Assembly (NCBI GenBank): GCA_963675995.2
Contig: CAXXIY010000002.1
Location: 2,542,001 to 2,606,000, forward strand
Length of the DNA: 64,000 nt
Direction of reading: 5' to 3'
DNA from: JAAFHB01 sp963675995
Lineage (GTDB): Bacteria > Bacteroidota > Bacteroidia > Bacteroidales > Prolixibacteraceae
Shown here: piece after piece, positions 17,610 to 26,466 of the stretch
Layout of the letters: the number at the start of each line of letters is the position of its first letter
How positions within the stretch are numbered: the stretch's first letter is position 1
Made by a program: the position numbers and the translations under genes
Notes under the pieces: model-generated
What the model saw: the letters and a program-made list of their open reading frames with translations, nothing else
What the model was told of the DNA's origin: nothing
Databases searched by the model: none

Positions 17610-18887
17610 ATGCGTCAGAAACATATTCGTTTTGTAGTACTACTTGGGGCTTTTGCCATTATAGGGATCATATCGATACAGGTCTATTTTCTCCAAAATG
17701 CCTGGAATATCAAAGAGAAGCAGTTTGATCAAAGCGTGATGATTGGACTAAGAAATGTTGCTGAGCAGATGAGCAAATTAAATCAGACAGCACTTCCTCA
17801 CGCCAATCCAATCAGGCGGCTCTCTTCGAACTATTTTGTCGTGGATATTAATAGTGTGATTGATGCCAATATTCTCGAATTTTATTTAAAAACTGAATTT
17901 GAAAAGCTCAATATTCAGACCGATTTTGAATACGCCATTTACAACTGCCAAAGTGATAAGATGGAATATGGTAATTACCTGACAAAAAATGGGTCTGCAA
18001 AACCAAATGTATTGACCGTCAACCTTCCGAAGTATGATCAGTACACCTATTATTTTGGGGTGAATTTCCCGTTATTGAGAAATACGATAACCGGAGATAT
18101 GACCATCTGGTTTTTCTTTATGGCCCTTCTGCTGGTGGCAATAATTTTTTTCGTCTACACCATTTTCGTTATTTTACGTCAGAAAAGGCTCTCTGAGATG
18201 CAAAAAGATTTCATTAATAACATGACACATGAATTTAAAACTCCAATTTCGAGTATCAATATCTCTGCAGATGTGATCATGAACCCCGATATCATCAGCG
18301 ACCCATCCCGCCTTTTTACCTATGGATCGGTGATTAAACAGGAGAATAACCGTTTAAATCAACAAGTGGATAAAGTTCTTCAGATTGCAAGAATTGAAAG
18401 TCACAATTTTCACCTAAATAAAGTGCCGATCAATTTAAATGGGTTAATTTTTAAAGTAGCGGAAAATTGTAAAGCCAATTCAAACCAAAGCCTGGTGGTG
18501 ATTACCAATTTGTCTGAATCGGTAGGTTGGATCGAAGCCGACGCGCTTCATCTCACCAATATCCTTCATAATCTGCTTGATAATGCTTCAAAATATTCAG
18601 ATAAGGAACCCGTGATTACAATCCAAACGATCGCTTCGGATAAGTCAGTTCTGATCAAAATCAGTGACAATGGTCCTGGAATCAGTCCTGAGTATCAACA
18701 TCGGGTTTTTCAGAAGTTCTATCGCATACCAACAGGCAATCTGCACGATGTGAAAGGGTTTGGTCTGGGATTGTATTATGTGAAAACCATTTGTAATGCA
18801 CACCAATGGGAAATAAAATTAATCAGTGAACTGGGTAAAGGGGCCACTTTCGTGATTGATATTCCACTTAAGAAAAAAGGGAAATGA
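17610..18887 (+). CDS. Sensor histidine kinase
   Basis: This 425-residue inner-membrane kinase has TM1 at about 8-28, a periplasmic sensor region to about 163, TM2 at about 164-188, then a cytoplasmic HisKA domain with the H-box NNMTHEFKTPISS (His207). The ATPase part shows the N-box NILHNLLDNASKYS, G1 ISDNGPGI and G2 GFGLGLYYVK. There is no clear HAMP domain between TM2 and the H-box. The signal is unknown. The response regulator start codon overlaps the stop by 4 nt, so the two form one operon. The DUF1573 gene is divergent, leaving a 206-bp shared promoter region. Confidence 0.92.
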   Translation: MRQKHIRFVVLLGAFAIIGIISIQVYFLQNAWNIKEKQFDQSVMIGLRNVAEQMSKLNQTALPHANPIRRLSSNYFVVDINSVIDANILEFYLKTEFEKLNIQTDFEYAIYNCQSDKMEYGNYLTKNGSAKPNVLTVNLPKYDQYTYYFGVNFPLLRNTITGDMTIWFFFMALLLVAIIFFVYTIFVILRQKRLSEMQKDFINNMTHEFKTPISSINISADVIMNPDIISDPSRLFTYGSVIKQENNRLNQQVDKVLQIARIESHNFHLNKVPINLNGLIFKVAENCKANSNQSLVVITNLSESVGWIEADALHLTNILHNLLDNASKYSDKEPVITIQTIASDKSVLIKISDNGPGISPEYQHRVFQKFYRIPTGNLHDVKGFGLGLYYVKTICNAHQWEIKLISELGKGATFVIDIPLKKKGK

Positions 18888-19588
18888 GTAAGGTAAAAAT
18901 TCTATATGTAGAAGATGATCTCACATTGTCATTTGTAACGCGCGATAATCTTGAGATGAGAGGTTATTCTGTAGAATCGTGTGAAGATGGAACAACGGCA
19001 CTTGATAAAATCACCAAACAGTCGTACGACATCTGCATTCTCGATGTGATGTTACCCAAAATGGATGGTTTTACACTTGCCCGAAAGATCAGGAGGTTTA
19101 ACGAAGCTATTCCAATAATCTTCCTGACTGCCCGGTCTACGAGCGAGGACAAAATTTTTGGTTTGCAACAAGGTGGTGATGATTATATTACAAAACCCTT
19201 TAGTATTGAGGAGTTGGTTTTGAAAATTGAAATCTTTTTAAAACGTAGTAAGGTTGAATTACGACAGGAGATTAAAAATAAGACGATTCACTTTGGAAAC
19301 TTCACCTTCGTACCCGAAAATCTCCGGCTGACTTATGACGATATAGTCCTCAACCTGACCCATCGCGAAGCCGTTTTGCTCGAATTTCTCCTCGAACATC
19401 GCGACAAAGTGCTCCGACGTGAAGATATACTTAATGCAGTATGGGGAAACGACCATTTCTTTTCGAGCAGAAGTATGGATGTTTTTATTTCACGTTTGCG
19501 TAAACTCCTAATAGCCGATTCGGCTGTTAAGATTGAAAGTATTCACAACGTAGGATATCGCCTTGTGGTTACCGAATCAAAAAATTGA
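18884..19588 (+). CDS. OmpR/PhoB-family response regulator
   Basis: This 234-residue protein has a receiver domain with the acidic pocket EDD at residues 10-12, phospho-acceptor Asp54 in ICILDVMLPKMDG, and the conserved T and K in FLTARS and YITKPF. A C-terminal winged helix follows (LTHREAVLLEFLLEHRDKV, then SRSMDVFISRLRKLL, IHNVGYRLV). Its ATG overlaps the kinase stop (ATGA), so this is a cognate pair. Targets are not visible, though the M28 peptidase gene starts 42 nt downstream in the same direction and may be in the same transcript. Confidence 0.93.
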   Translation: MSKVKILYVEDDLTLSFVTRDNLEMRGYSVESCEDGTTALDKITKQSYDICILDVMLPKMDGFTLARKIRRFNEAIPIIFLTARSTSEDKIFGLQQGGDDYITKPFSIEELVLKIEIFLKRSKVELRQEIKNKTIHFGNFTFVPENLRLTYDDIVLNLTHREAVLLEFLLEHRDKVLRREDILNAVWGNDHFFSSRSMDVFISRLRKLLIADSAVKIESIHNVGYRLVVTESKN

Positions 19589-19630
19589 ATCTCAAACGAA
19601 TCTAATCGAAATAATCCTAAAAGATACGCT

Positions 19631-21415
19631 ATGAAATTATTTGCCAGAATCGGTTTTATTGTTCTCGTTATCATCACGATTGCATTTTCAAAGGAGAAAT
19701 ATAAGTCTCCTGAAATAACTGCAAATGAACTCAAAAGGCACATCAGATATTTGGCGTCAGAGGAGCTGCAGGGTCGTCGAACGGGGAGTGATGGGGATAG
19801 CCTTACTGCTGAATATATCAGTAAAGAATTAAGGAAAAGTGGATTAAAACCGATGTTTGACAATGGTTTCCAACGATTCAGGATAACCGACAAAATCGTT
19901 TGTGGACCTGCCAATAGCCTGACAATTAACAAGGACTCATATACACTGGATACCGACTTTGCCCCATTTGCCTTTTCAGAAAATAATTTATTTGGAGGAG
20001 ATGTTATTTTTGCCGGTTATGGTTTTACGATTAATGAAGACAGCCTAAAATGGAATGACTATGCCGGTTTGAATGTAAAAGGAAAAGTAGTCCTTTTACT
20101 CAGAGGTGATCCGGAGATTGAAAAAACGGCGAGTCTGTTTATAAAATATAACCGGGACAGAGATAAGGTACTGCAAGCTAAAGATAATGGAGCGACCGCC
20201 GTCCTTCTGGTATCGGGTAAAAGTTTTGATCCGGAAGACAAGTTTGAGCCGTTAGTCAAGGGGGAGCAATCGGTTGGGATACCAGCATTTCGGGTTACCA
20301 GAAAAACGGCAAATCGCATTCTTGAGTCGGCGAAAATCACTGTTGAAGAAGTTGAAAAAAAATTGAATGAACAGCACAAACCGGCAAGTTTAATAACAGG
20401 GGTCAATGTTTCGGGACAGTCGGATCTCCGCCAGACCACGATACCAACCCGGAACGTGGTAATGATGATTCCTGGTAACGACAAAATACTCAAGGACGAA
20501 TACGTGATATTAGGAGCACATTCCGATCATTTAGGACTTGGTGGTGCGGGTTCCGGAAGCCGTATTCCTGATACTGTTGCTGTACATCCGGGAGCCGATG
20601 ATAATGCTTCAGGTGTCGCCATGGTACTTGAACTGGCCCAAAAACTGGCTGCCTCACCCCGACAAAACAAAAGAACGATTCTTGTCTGCACTTTCTCCGG
20701 CGAAGAGCTGGGTCTGCTCGGTTCAAAACAGTTTGTTGATCACCCTGAAATTGATCTGAAGAAAGTAAATGCAATGGTCAATCTCGATATGGTTGGCCGT
20801 TTGAACGAGAATTCAAGGGTCCAGATAGGTGGAGTGGGAACTGCTGAACCTCTCAAAAAGATGATCTGCGCATCTTGCGATACGACCATTCTGAAACTGG
20901 CATTATCTGACGAAGGTTACGGTCCATCGGACCATGCCTCATTTTACGGTAAAGATATTCCGGTTTTGTTCGTTTCATCAGGTGCCCATCTCGACTACCA
21001 TACACCCTCAGATACCTGGGATAAAATTAACTACGCGGGAATGGTGAAAATAGCAGATATGTCATTCCATATGCTATCGGACCTTGCCAATGCTGAGACG
21101 AAACTGATCTTTAAAGAGGCAGGACCAAAAATTGCTCCTGGTCGTGGAATCCGAAAAAAGGGTGTTACCCTTGGAATAATGCCCGACTTTGCAGGTAATG
21201 TCAAACATGGATTACGCGCTGATTTTGTGACCCCCGGAAGACCTGCCGCCCTTGGAGGGATGAAGAAGGGCGACATCATCACTTTTATAAATGGGAAACC
21301 AGTGAACAACATTCAGGACTATATGTTTAGGTTAAATCAGCTCAAACACGGTGAAACAATCAGTGTTGAGGTGATCCGCGATACCCATAAGGTGGTGCTG
21401 GTTATACAACTTTAA
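19631..21415 (+). CDS. Secreted M28-family metallopeptidase with PA and PDZ domains
   Basis: This 594-residue exported peptidase has an N-terminal hydrophobic leader, a protease-associated insert (about residues 110-260), and the M28 core with its two-zinc site: GAHSDH (His297), GADDNASG (Asp323), SGEELGLLGS (Glu358 as base, Glu359 as ligand), NLDMVG (Asp386) and DYHTPSDTW (His457). A PDZ domain closes the protein (LGIMPDF to about residue 590, with GGMKKGDIITFINGKPV). It is expected to be an aminopeptidase acting in the periplasm or outside. All expected metal ligands are present. It follows the two-component genes by 42 nt. Confidence 0.9.
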   Translation: MKLFARIGFIVLVIITIAFSKEKYKSPEITANELKRHIRYLASEELQGRRTGSDGDSLTAEYISKELRKSGLKPMFDNGFQRFRITDKIVCGPANSLTINKDSYTLDTDFAPFAFSENNLFGGDVIFAGYGFTINEDSLKWNDYAGLNVKGKVVLLLRGDPEIEKTASLFIKYNRDRDKVLQAKDNGATAVLLVSGKSFDPEDKFEPLVKGEQSVGIPAFRVTRKTANRILESAKITVEEVEKKLNEQHKPASLITGVNVSGQSDLRQTTIPTRNVVMMIPGNDKILKDEYVILGAHSDHLGLGGAGSGSRIPDTVAVHPGADDNASGVAMVLELAQKLAASPRQNKRTILVCTFSGEELGLLGSKQFVDHPEIDLKKVNAMVNLDMVGRLNENSRVQIGGVGTAEPLKKMICASCDTTILKLALSDEGYGPSDHASFYGKDIPVLFVSSGAHLDYHTPSDTWDKINYAGMVKIADMSFHMLSDLANAETKLIFKEAGPKIAPGRGIRKKGVTLGIMPDFAGNVKHGLRADFVTPGRPAALGGMKKGDIITFINGKPVNNIQDYMFRLNQLKHGETISVEVIRDTHKVVLVIQL

Positions 21416-21533
21416 GGGTTTGGCAATAGGATCATGGTTATTATCTTAGGGTGAAGGCAAGGTGGTGTCTCTACCACCAAACCAAACATAGAAAACATTT
21501 TAAAATTATTAACTTTTAAAAAACAAAAACAAC

Positions 21534-21998
21534 ATGGATAACGAAGCACGATTTTCTGCGCTTAACCTTGAATTACCACCTGCTCCCGAGCCTAAAGGTG
21601 TATATACCCCCTTATTACGGGATGGGAACCATATTTATATCTCAGGGCATTTACCTGTAAATACTGATGGGTCACTCCAGAGAGGAAAGATTGGGAAGGA
21701 TATGGATACCGAGGCGGGGAAACTTGCTGCACGACAAGTGGGACTGACAATTTTGGCAACCCTCCGCTCCAACCTGGGATCATTGAACAGGATTAAACGG
21801 GTGATCAAAGTGTTTGGAATGGTTAACGCAACTTCAGATTTTGAAAAACAGCCATATATTGTCAATGGATGCAGCGAATTGCTGGTAGAAGTGTTCGGGC
21901 GGGAGAATGGTATCGGCGTACGCAGTGCTGTTGGTGTCGGAAGCCTTCCCGAAAATGTACCAGTCGAGATTGAAGCAATATTCGAAATATCTGAATAA
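21534..21998 (+). CDS. RidA/YjgF-family protein
   Basis: This 154-residue cytoplasmic protein is of the YjgF/YER057c/UK114 superfamily, YjgF_like_1 subgroup (SGHLPVNTDGSLQRGKIG, then VGVGSLPENVPVEIEAIFE). Classical RidA deaminates reactive enamine/imine intermediates made by PLP enzymes. This longer subgroup keeps the fold, and the conserved Arg sits in GIGVRSAVGVGSLP. Substrates of the subgroup are not established. It is an isolated gene with a 118-bp upstream spacer containing a weak GGTGGT/ACCACC hairpin. Confidence 0.85.
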   Translation: MDNEARFSALNLELPPAPEPKGVYTPLLRDGNHIYISGHLPVNTDGSLQRGKIGKDMDTEAGKLAARQVGLTILATLRSNLGSLNRIKRVIKVFGMVNATSDFEKQPYIVNGCSELLVEVFGRENGIGVRSAVGVGSLPENVPVEIEAIFEISE

Positions 21999-22067
21999 CA
22001 ACATCTTAATAACATTAAAAATCTGATCGATCTTCAATTATACCGTTGTCGGAAATCAGAGCATTTA

Positions 22068-22403
22068 CTATTCACGAATGAAGTGAGACATCGGTTGCGG
22101 TACGACAAATGATATTTCAATCACTCCACTAAAAACCCCTTTCTCGTATAGGGGTGATTGGTGGATGATTTTTTTTATACCTCCCTTTTCTGTTGTATAG
22201 GTACTTGTGGTTGGGTTCTTCAACTGCTCCATGAGTTTTGTACGTGAGGGCTCCGGATGACAATCGAGCAGGTTTCTACCAATAAGGTCTGCTCCGCCAT
22301 ATTTTGCAAATTGCTTCTTTGAGGATTCGTTCAAATAGGTAATCACTCCATCCAGATCACAAATTGTAACACTACCCTCAAATTCATCTGACCAGTTTCC
22401 CAT
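22068..22403 (-). CDS. Small stand-alone PAS-domain protein
   Basis: The ATG at 22403 gives 111 residues that cover a single PAS domain: GSVTICDLDGVITYLNESS, GADLIGRNLLDCHPEPSR and GVFSGVIEISFVVP. No output domain, transmembrane segment or cofactor-binding motif is seen. It starts 13 nt after the stop of the repeat/GH16-like gene in the same direction, so the two are probably co-transcribed. It may act as a ligand or redox sensor for a separate partner; this is inference. Confidence 0.75.
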   Translation of the reverse strand: MGNWSDEFEGSVTICDLDGVITYLNESSKKQFAKYGGADLIGRNLLDCHPEPSRTKLMEQLKNPTTSTYTTEKGGIKKIIHQSPLYEKGVFSGVIEISFVVPQPMSHFIRE

Positions 22404-22416
22404 TATCAATTTTTAT

Positions 22417-24198
22417 TTACTTTTTTCTTAAACACCTGACCCATTCAATTTCGAAATGATGCGGAAGAATCTCCTCTGCATTGGCATGGTGAATACTTCC
22501 GGTAAAATTGAGAAACAGGTCTCCTTCATAAGAATCAAGATGCTGACGGTGGACTTCATGATTATTGATCTTCCACACGACCTGATTTCCAAAAATTTCC
22601 AGTCTAAAAATATGAAAATGATTAAAATTCAATCCCCTAATCTGAACAAAGTTATCGGCACCTGAATTACCAGGTTGATTAATAATACCCAAACCAACCT
22701 TTTTATGACCGCTCCTGAAAACATCAATCTGCGGAAAAGGTTTGTTCCCTGTGAGGGAGAAGGAGCTGGTGATCGCCTTATTGGCACGAAATTTCACTTT
22801 TGCCTCAACAATACCCTCTTTAAATCTGAAACCATTCCCCGTGTTGATAATCGCGGAGCTGAAATCAAACTTTTTCGGAATCAGACCAAAAGATGGATTC
22901 CATACTTTCCCTTCTGTTTTCTCCGCTTTGGAAACAATAGAGAGCACTTTATTCCGGAACTCAATATTTTTCAGACCCTTATAAGCCTGAAGTTCATTAG
23001 CCTGTGAAAAACTGGAACCTAATAATTTGGAACCCCAATAATTTTCCGGTTCCCAAAGTGTTGGTGAAAGTTTATGGTCTGAAAAATTCTCATCAAGCAC
23101 GATGTCCCACTGATTAAAAAAAGCAAGTTCTGAACGCTTTTTAAGCTGATGATAAGTAGTGATCAGTTTGCTTTTTTCGAGTTCAGCAAACTCCATCTCC
23201 AATTTAAATTCGGGAGTCGTTTCATATCTTTTTTTATTCTTTAAAAATGATACCCTTTCTATAAAAGATGGCTCATTCACTTTCAATCTTAACTCCAATA
23301 AGCGACTCAATGATTTGGAAACGGCAATCTCCTGAAAGTTTAAATAGAGGGATGATTTGACGCATTTGTTGTAAAATTGGATATCGCTGCTTCTGGCAAG
23401 CTTTTTATATTCACTGAATAATGGATAATCGGTGGTCGTTTCGTAACGGGCAGAGTTTTTCAAAAATGCCACCCGCTCAAGAAAGGCTTTATCGCTGGTC
23501 TCACGTTTCAGCTGCTCGAATTTAGCCGGAAGCTTCAGCTCACTCACGGATACAAAATTTCTATATGCCTTCGATTTCAGAAATTTATGGTAAATTTTTT
23601 CTTTCTGCTCCAGCTCTTTTGAATAATTTTTTAATTTCTCCTCTCCCGAAGTGTCGAGCTCAAGAAATATACGGTATTCAGTTGAACTCAAAGTGGCATT
23701 ATACAGTTTCAGTTTTGAACTTTTTTGTAATGCCCTAAATTCTTTAACTTTAAGATACTCGTGAGAATCTTGGTACTTCAGCGATTCGCACTCTTTCTTA
23801 CGACGGATAAAGTCGGGTGATTCAACCAGCTTATGTAGTTCCTGGTACCGTGAAAGATCTGAACTTTTGGAAATGGTATTAACCCGATTAAAATCTGAGG
23901 ATTGCAAAAAACGGAAATAATTTTTAATCGGTTTCGACTTTTCAAGGTTAGCTAATTCTGTGAGAATATCATTTTCAACACTTCCCTTTAGACCAAGATT
24001 AATAATTTCACGTTTCTTAGTCTGAAAATCATTGGACTTTAGGAGTTGTTTCAATTCCAGATATCGTGCCAGCTCCCTGGAAGCCTCAATCGTTTCCAAC
24101 TCATCCCGCATTTTAAAAAGCTGAAACCACGCCGAATCAATCTTTTGAGCCTTAGGTATTAGTCCTAAAAAATATCGTAACCGAAATGAAAATGACAT
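22417..24198 (-). CDS. Cytoplasmic repeat protein with C-terminal, catalytically degenerate GH16-like domain
   Basis: The ATG at 24198 gives 593 residues with no signal peptide. Residues about 39-365 contain four imperfect repeats of roughly 70-75 residues. Each has an opening RYxEL-like segment, a SPDFIRR-like or EPSFIERV-like segment, and a KS/SS segment followed by Y and F positions; they begin near 39, 113, 219 and 296. The C-terminal part (about 366-590, from DIVLDENFSD) looks like a GH16/concanavalin-type beta-sandwich, including a WEPENYWG segment and EGIVEAKVKFRANKAI. At the usual EIDxxE catalytic site the sequence is Q490-I-D492-V-F-R495, so both catalytic glutamates are lost. It is probably a binding or scaffold protein rather than an enzyme. 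It may share a transcript with the PAS gene. Confidence 0.65.
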   Translation of the reverse strand: MSFSFRLRYFLGLIPKAQKIDSAWFQLFKMRDELETIEASRELARYLELKQLLKSNDFQTKKREIINLGLKGSVENDILTELANLEKSKPIKNYFRFLQSSDFNRVNTISKSSDLSRYQELHKLVESPDFIRRKKECESLKYQDSHEYLKVKEFRALQKSSKLKLYNATLSSTEYRIFLELDTSGEEKLKNYSKELEQKEKIYHKFLKSKAYRNFVSVSELKLPAKFEQLKRETSDKAFLERVAFLKNSARYETTTDYPLFSEYKKLARSSDIQFYNKCVKSSLYLNFQEIAVSKSLSRLLELRLKVNEPSFIERVSFLKNKKRYETTPEFKLEMEFAELEKSKLITTYHQLKKRSELAFFNQWDIVLDENFSDHKLSPTLWEPENYWGSKLLGSSFSQANELQAYKGLKNIEFRNKVLSIVSKAEKTEGKVWNPSFGLIPKKFDFSSAIINTGNGFRFKEGIVEAKVKFRANKAITSSFSLTGNKPFPQIDVFRSGHKKVGLGIINQPGNSGADNFVQIRGLNFNHFHIFRLEIFGNQVVWKINNHEVHRQHLDSYEGDLFLNFTGSIHHANAEEILPHHFEIEWVRCLRKK

Positions 24199-24380
24199 AA
24201 CAAGTGTATTAAATCTTAAGTGTACAAAATTAACCATAAAGCCTTTACAACATGATAAAACTATGAATTTATTGAAATATTTATCGACAAAGTCGAAAAT
24301 ATACAGCTAATTTTTTTGCAGGAATCGTGATTGCAACTGAAAAAAGGTAATTTTGAAATTCCATGGTTTAATAAATAGAA

Positions 24381-25784
24381 ATGACTTTACCCCCTGTTTT
24401 CGCCCAAAGGATGATGAAAATACTGGATCAGGAATATCCTGATTTCGAACAATCGCTTGACAATGAAATAGCTACCTCAATCAGAATCAATCCTGAAAAA
24501 TACAGGGATCGTCCCGCCTTAGTGCCTGTTGAATATTGTATGACTGGCTATTTTCTTCCTCAAAGACCATTGTTCACTTTAGATCCATTTATCCATTCAG
24601 GGGTCTATTATGTACAGGAATCGAGTTCAATGTTTTTGGAACAGGCGCTGAAACAGCTTTCGCTGAAATCTGACGCAAAAATACTCGACTTGTGCGCTGC
24701 ACCAGGGGGAAAATCGACCCATATTTCTTCCCTTCTTTCTAAAGAGAGCCTTTTAGTAAGTAATGATGTGATCAGGGCCCGAAGTCAGATACTCTCCGAA
24801 AACTTAAAGAAGTGGGGAAATCCGAATGTCATTGTCACAAATAACGACCCCCATGATTTTCAACGACTACCGAATTTTTTCGACCTTGTGTTGATTGATG
24901 CCCCATGTTCGGGTGAAGGGCTCTTCAGACGCGATCCCAATGCAGTTCTGGAGTGGTCTCCTGACAATGCACAGCTTTGCGCTCAGCGTCAGCAGCGAAT
25001 ATTGGCTGATGTTTGGCCAACACTTAAGGAGGGAGGTATACTCATCTACAGCACCTGTACTTTTAATCCGGCAGAAAATGAGGAAAATATTCAATGGCTC
25101 AGCGAATTTGCAGAAATTGAACCTATTACATTAAAAGTGGATGAAAACTGGGGCGTAACCCTTACCAATGCCGGCATATTTCCATGTTATCGGTTTTATC
25201 CCCACAAAGCGTCAGGCGAGGGATTTTTTATGTCGGTTGTCAGGAAAACTGGTGAGATAACCGACCAGCAGCAAAGGAAGTCGAGGGAAAATCCACTTGT
25301 TGCCACCAAGGCTGAGAAAGAGTTGGCAAACACACTCATTAATGATAAAACGTTGGAGGTGCTGCGATTCGCGGATTCACTGCTCGCTTTTCCGTCGCAC
25401 CAGACTGCCGCGCTCCTCCAGATTAAAAATAACTTAAGAATACTTCATGCCGGAGTAAAAATCGGAGAGATCAAACAAAAAGATTTATTACCGGCTCATG
25501 AACTTGCCATATCAACGATTTTAAACCGTTCAGTTTATCCTAAAATTGAGCTAACCATTGAAGAGGCGATTACCTATCTTAAACGAGACGAAATATCGCC
25601 CGCTTCGATTAACCGGGGATGGAATCTGGTTACTTACAAATCTACACCGATAGGATGGGTAAAAAATCTTGGAAACCGTTATAACAGTGCCTTTCCCAAG
25701 GAGTGGCGGATCAGAATGTCGGTTTCTGAATTCCATAATGAAAGAGTTGCCTTGGAAATATTAAAATTCCCGCTTCAGCGTTAA
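24381..25784 (+). CDS. rsmF: 16S rRNA m5C methyltransferase, RsmF-like (NOL1/NOP2/Sun family)
   Basis: This 467-residue cytoplasmic RNA methyltransferase has the SAM-binding ILDLCAAPGGKSTH (about 101-114) and the two catalytic cysteines of the family, Cys176 in DAPCSGEG and Cys226 in YSTCTFNP. A long C-terminal extension (about residues 300-467) including RGWNLVTYKSTPIGWVKNLG has the PUA-like arrangement of RsmF/YebU, which methylates C1407 of 16S rRNA in E. coli. The residue modified in this organism is assumed by homology. It is a single gene with an AT-rich spacer on either side. Confidence 0.87.
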   Translation: MTLPPVFAQRMMKILDQEYPDFEQSLDNEIATSIRINPEKYRDRPALVPVEYCMTGYFLPQRPLFTLDPFIHSGVYYVQESSSMFLEQALKQLSLKSDAKILDLCAAPGGKSTHISSLLSKESLLVSNDVIRARSQILSENLKKWGNPNVIVTNNDPHDFQRLPNFFDLVLIDAPCSGEGLFRRDPNAVLEWSPDNAQLCAQRQQRILADVWPTLKEGGILIYSTCTFNPAENEENIQWLSEFAEIEPITLKVDENWGVTLTNAGIFPCYRFYPHKASGEGFFMSVVRKTGEITDQQQRKSRENPLVATKAEKELANTLINDKTLEVLRFADSLLAFPSHQTAALLQIKNNLRILHAGVKIGEIKQKDLLPAHELAISTILNRSVYPKIELTIEEAITYLKRDEISPASINRGWNLVTYKSTPIGWVKNLGNRYNSAFPKEWRIRMSVSEFHNERVALEILKFPLQR

Positions 25785-25870
25785 TTTAGATATTTCATCT
25801 ATTCATGCTTAATTTATTCAGCCACCCATCGATTAAGAAAATTTCAAAAATATTTGCTTATAATTATTAT

Positions 25871-26002
25871 ATGTCAATTACATAAGCTATTTTTGTTGCG
25901 AAACATCTTTATATCATGAAGGCATTTCTATGAAAAAAAGTGCTTAGATAGATATATATTATGACATATTATCTATTTTATAAATATTTATCTAAATGAC
26001 AT
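25871..26002. promoter_or_regulatory. AT-rich control region with three TGACAT/ATGTCA hexamers
   Basis: Upstream of the HTH gene the motif occurs at 25871-25876 (ATGTCA), 25962-25967 (TGACAT) and 25997-26002 (TGACAT). The last two sit in similar contexts next to TATCTA-like words (TTATCTATTTTATAAAT, TTATCTAAATGACATAGAT). The arrangement suggests an operator cluster, perhaps for autoregulation by the downstream regulator. This is pattern-based only, in very AT-rich DNA. Confidence 0.3.
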
Positions 26003-26046
26003 AGATTATTTTCTAAATAAAATTTAAATAATTGGATATAAACATT

Positions 26047-26466
26047 ATGGGAGTTAAGGAAAGACTTAAGGCATTTTTGGATTATAATAACATTGGACAG
26101 GTCCAGTTTGAACGAAAGGTGGGTTTGTCCAATGGGTTTGTACACAATATTGGCAAATCAATCAGAGGAGATTCTTTATTTAAGATATCGGCAGCCTATC
26201 CAGAATTGAATAAATCATGGATCATGCTTGGTGAAGGTAAAATGTTTTCATCAGACTATGAAATCTTGATGAAGGATCTTAAAAATACGAATATTACGGC
26301 AAGTATCGAAGAATACAAAAAAGAGATTAGGCAACTTAAAGAAAAGGTGCAGATTCTGGAAGAAAAGATTGAGCTAAAAAATGAGATCATCCAACTGCTT
26401 AAGGCAAACAACCCGAAGTTTAACTTTGATTCTTCAGACTTATCGCATGCTGACCCCACCCAATAA
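26047..26466 (+). CDS. Small HTH regulator with C-terminal coiled coil
   Basis: The ATG at 26047 gives 139 residues; a TTG 15 nt upstream is less likely. Residues 1-65 form a lambda-repressor/XRE-like helix-turn-helix (RLKAFLDYNNIGQVQFERKV, LSNGFVHNIGKSI) ending in NKSWIMLGEGKMF, the typical tail of Bacteroidota phage-repressor-like regulators. A strong coiled coil (about 88-120, rich in Glu, Lys, Ile and Leu) probably gives dimerisation. There are no phage genes nearby. Its last 47 nt overlap the 3' end of the convergent EamA gene. Hexamer repeats upstream may be its own operator. Confidence 0.75.
   Translation: MGVKERLKAFLDYNNIGQVQFERKVGLSNGFVHNIGKSIRGDSLFKISAAYPELNKSWIMLGEGKMFSSDYEILMKDLKNTNITASIEEYKKEIRQLKEKVQILEEKIELKNEIIQLLKANNPKFNFDSSDLSHADPTQ

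Noticed and set aside
21461..21478. GGTGGT/ACCACC hairpin after the M28 peptidase gene
   Set aside because: The stem is 6 bp without a T-run; common by chance.
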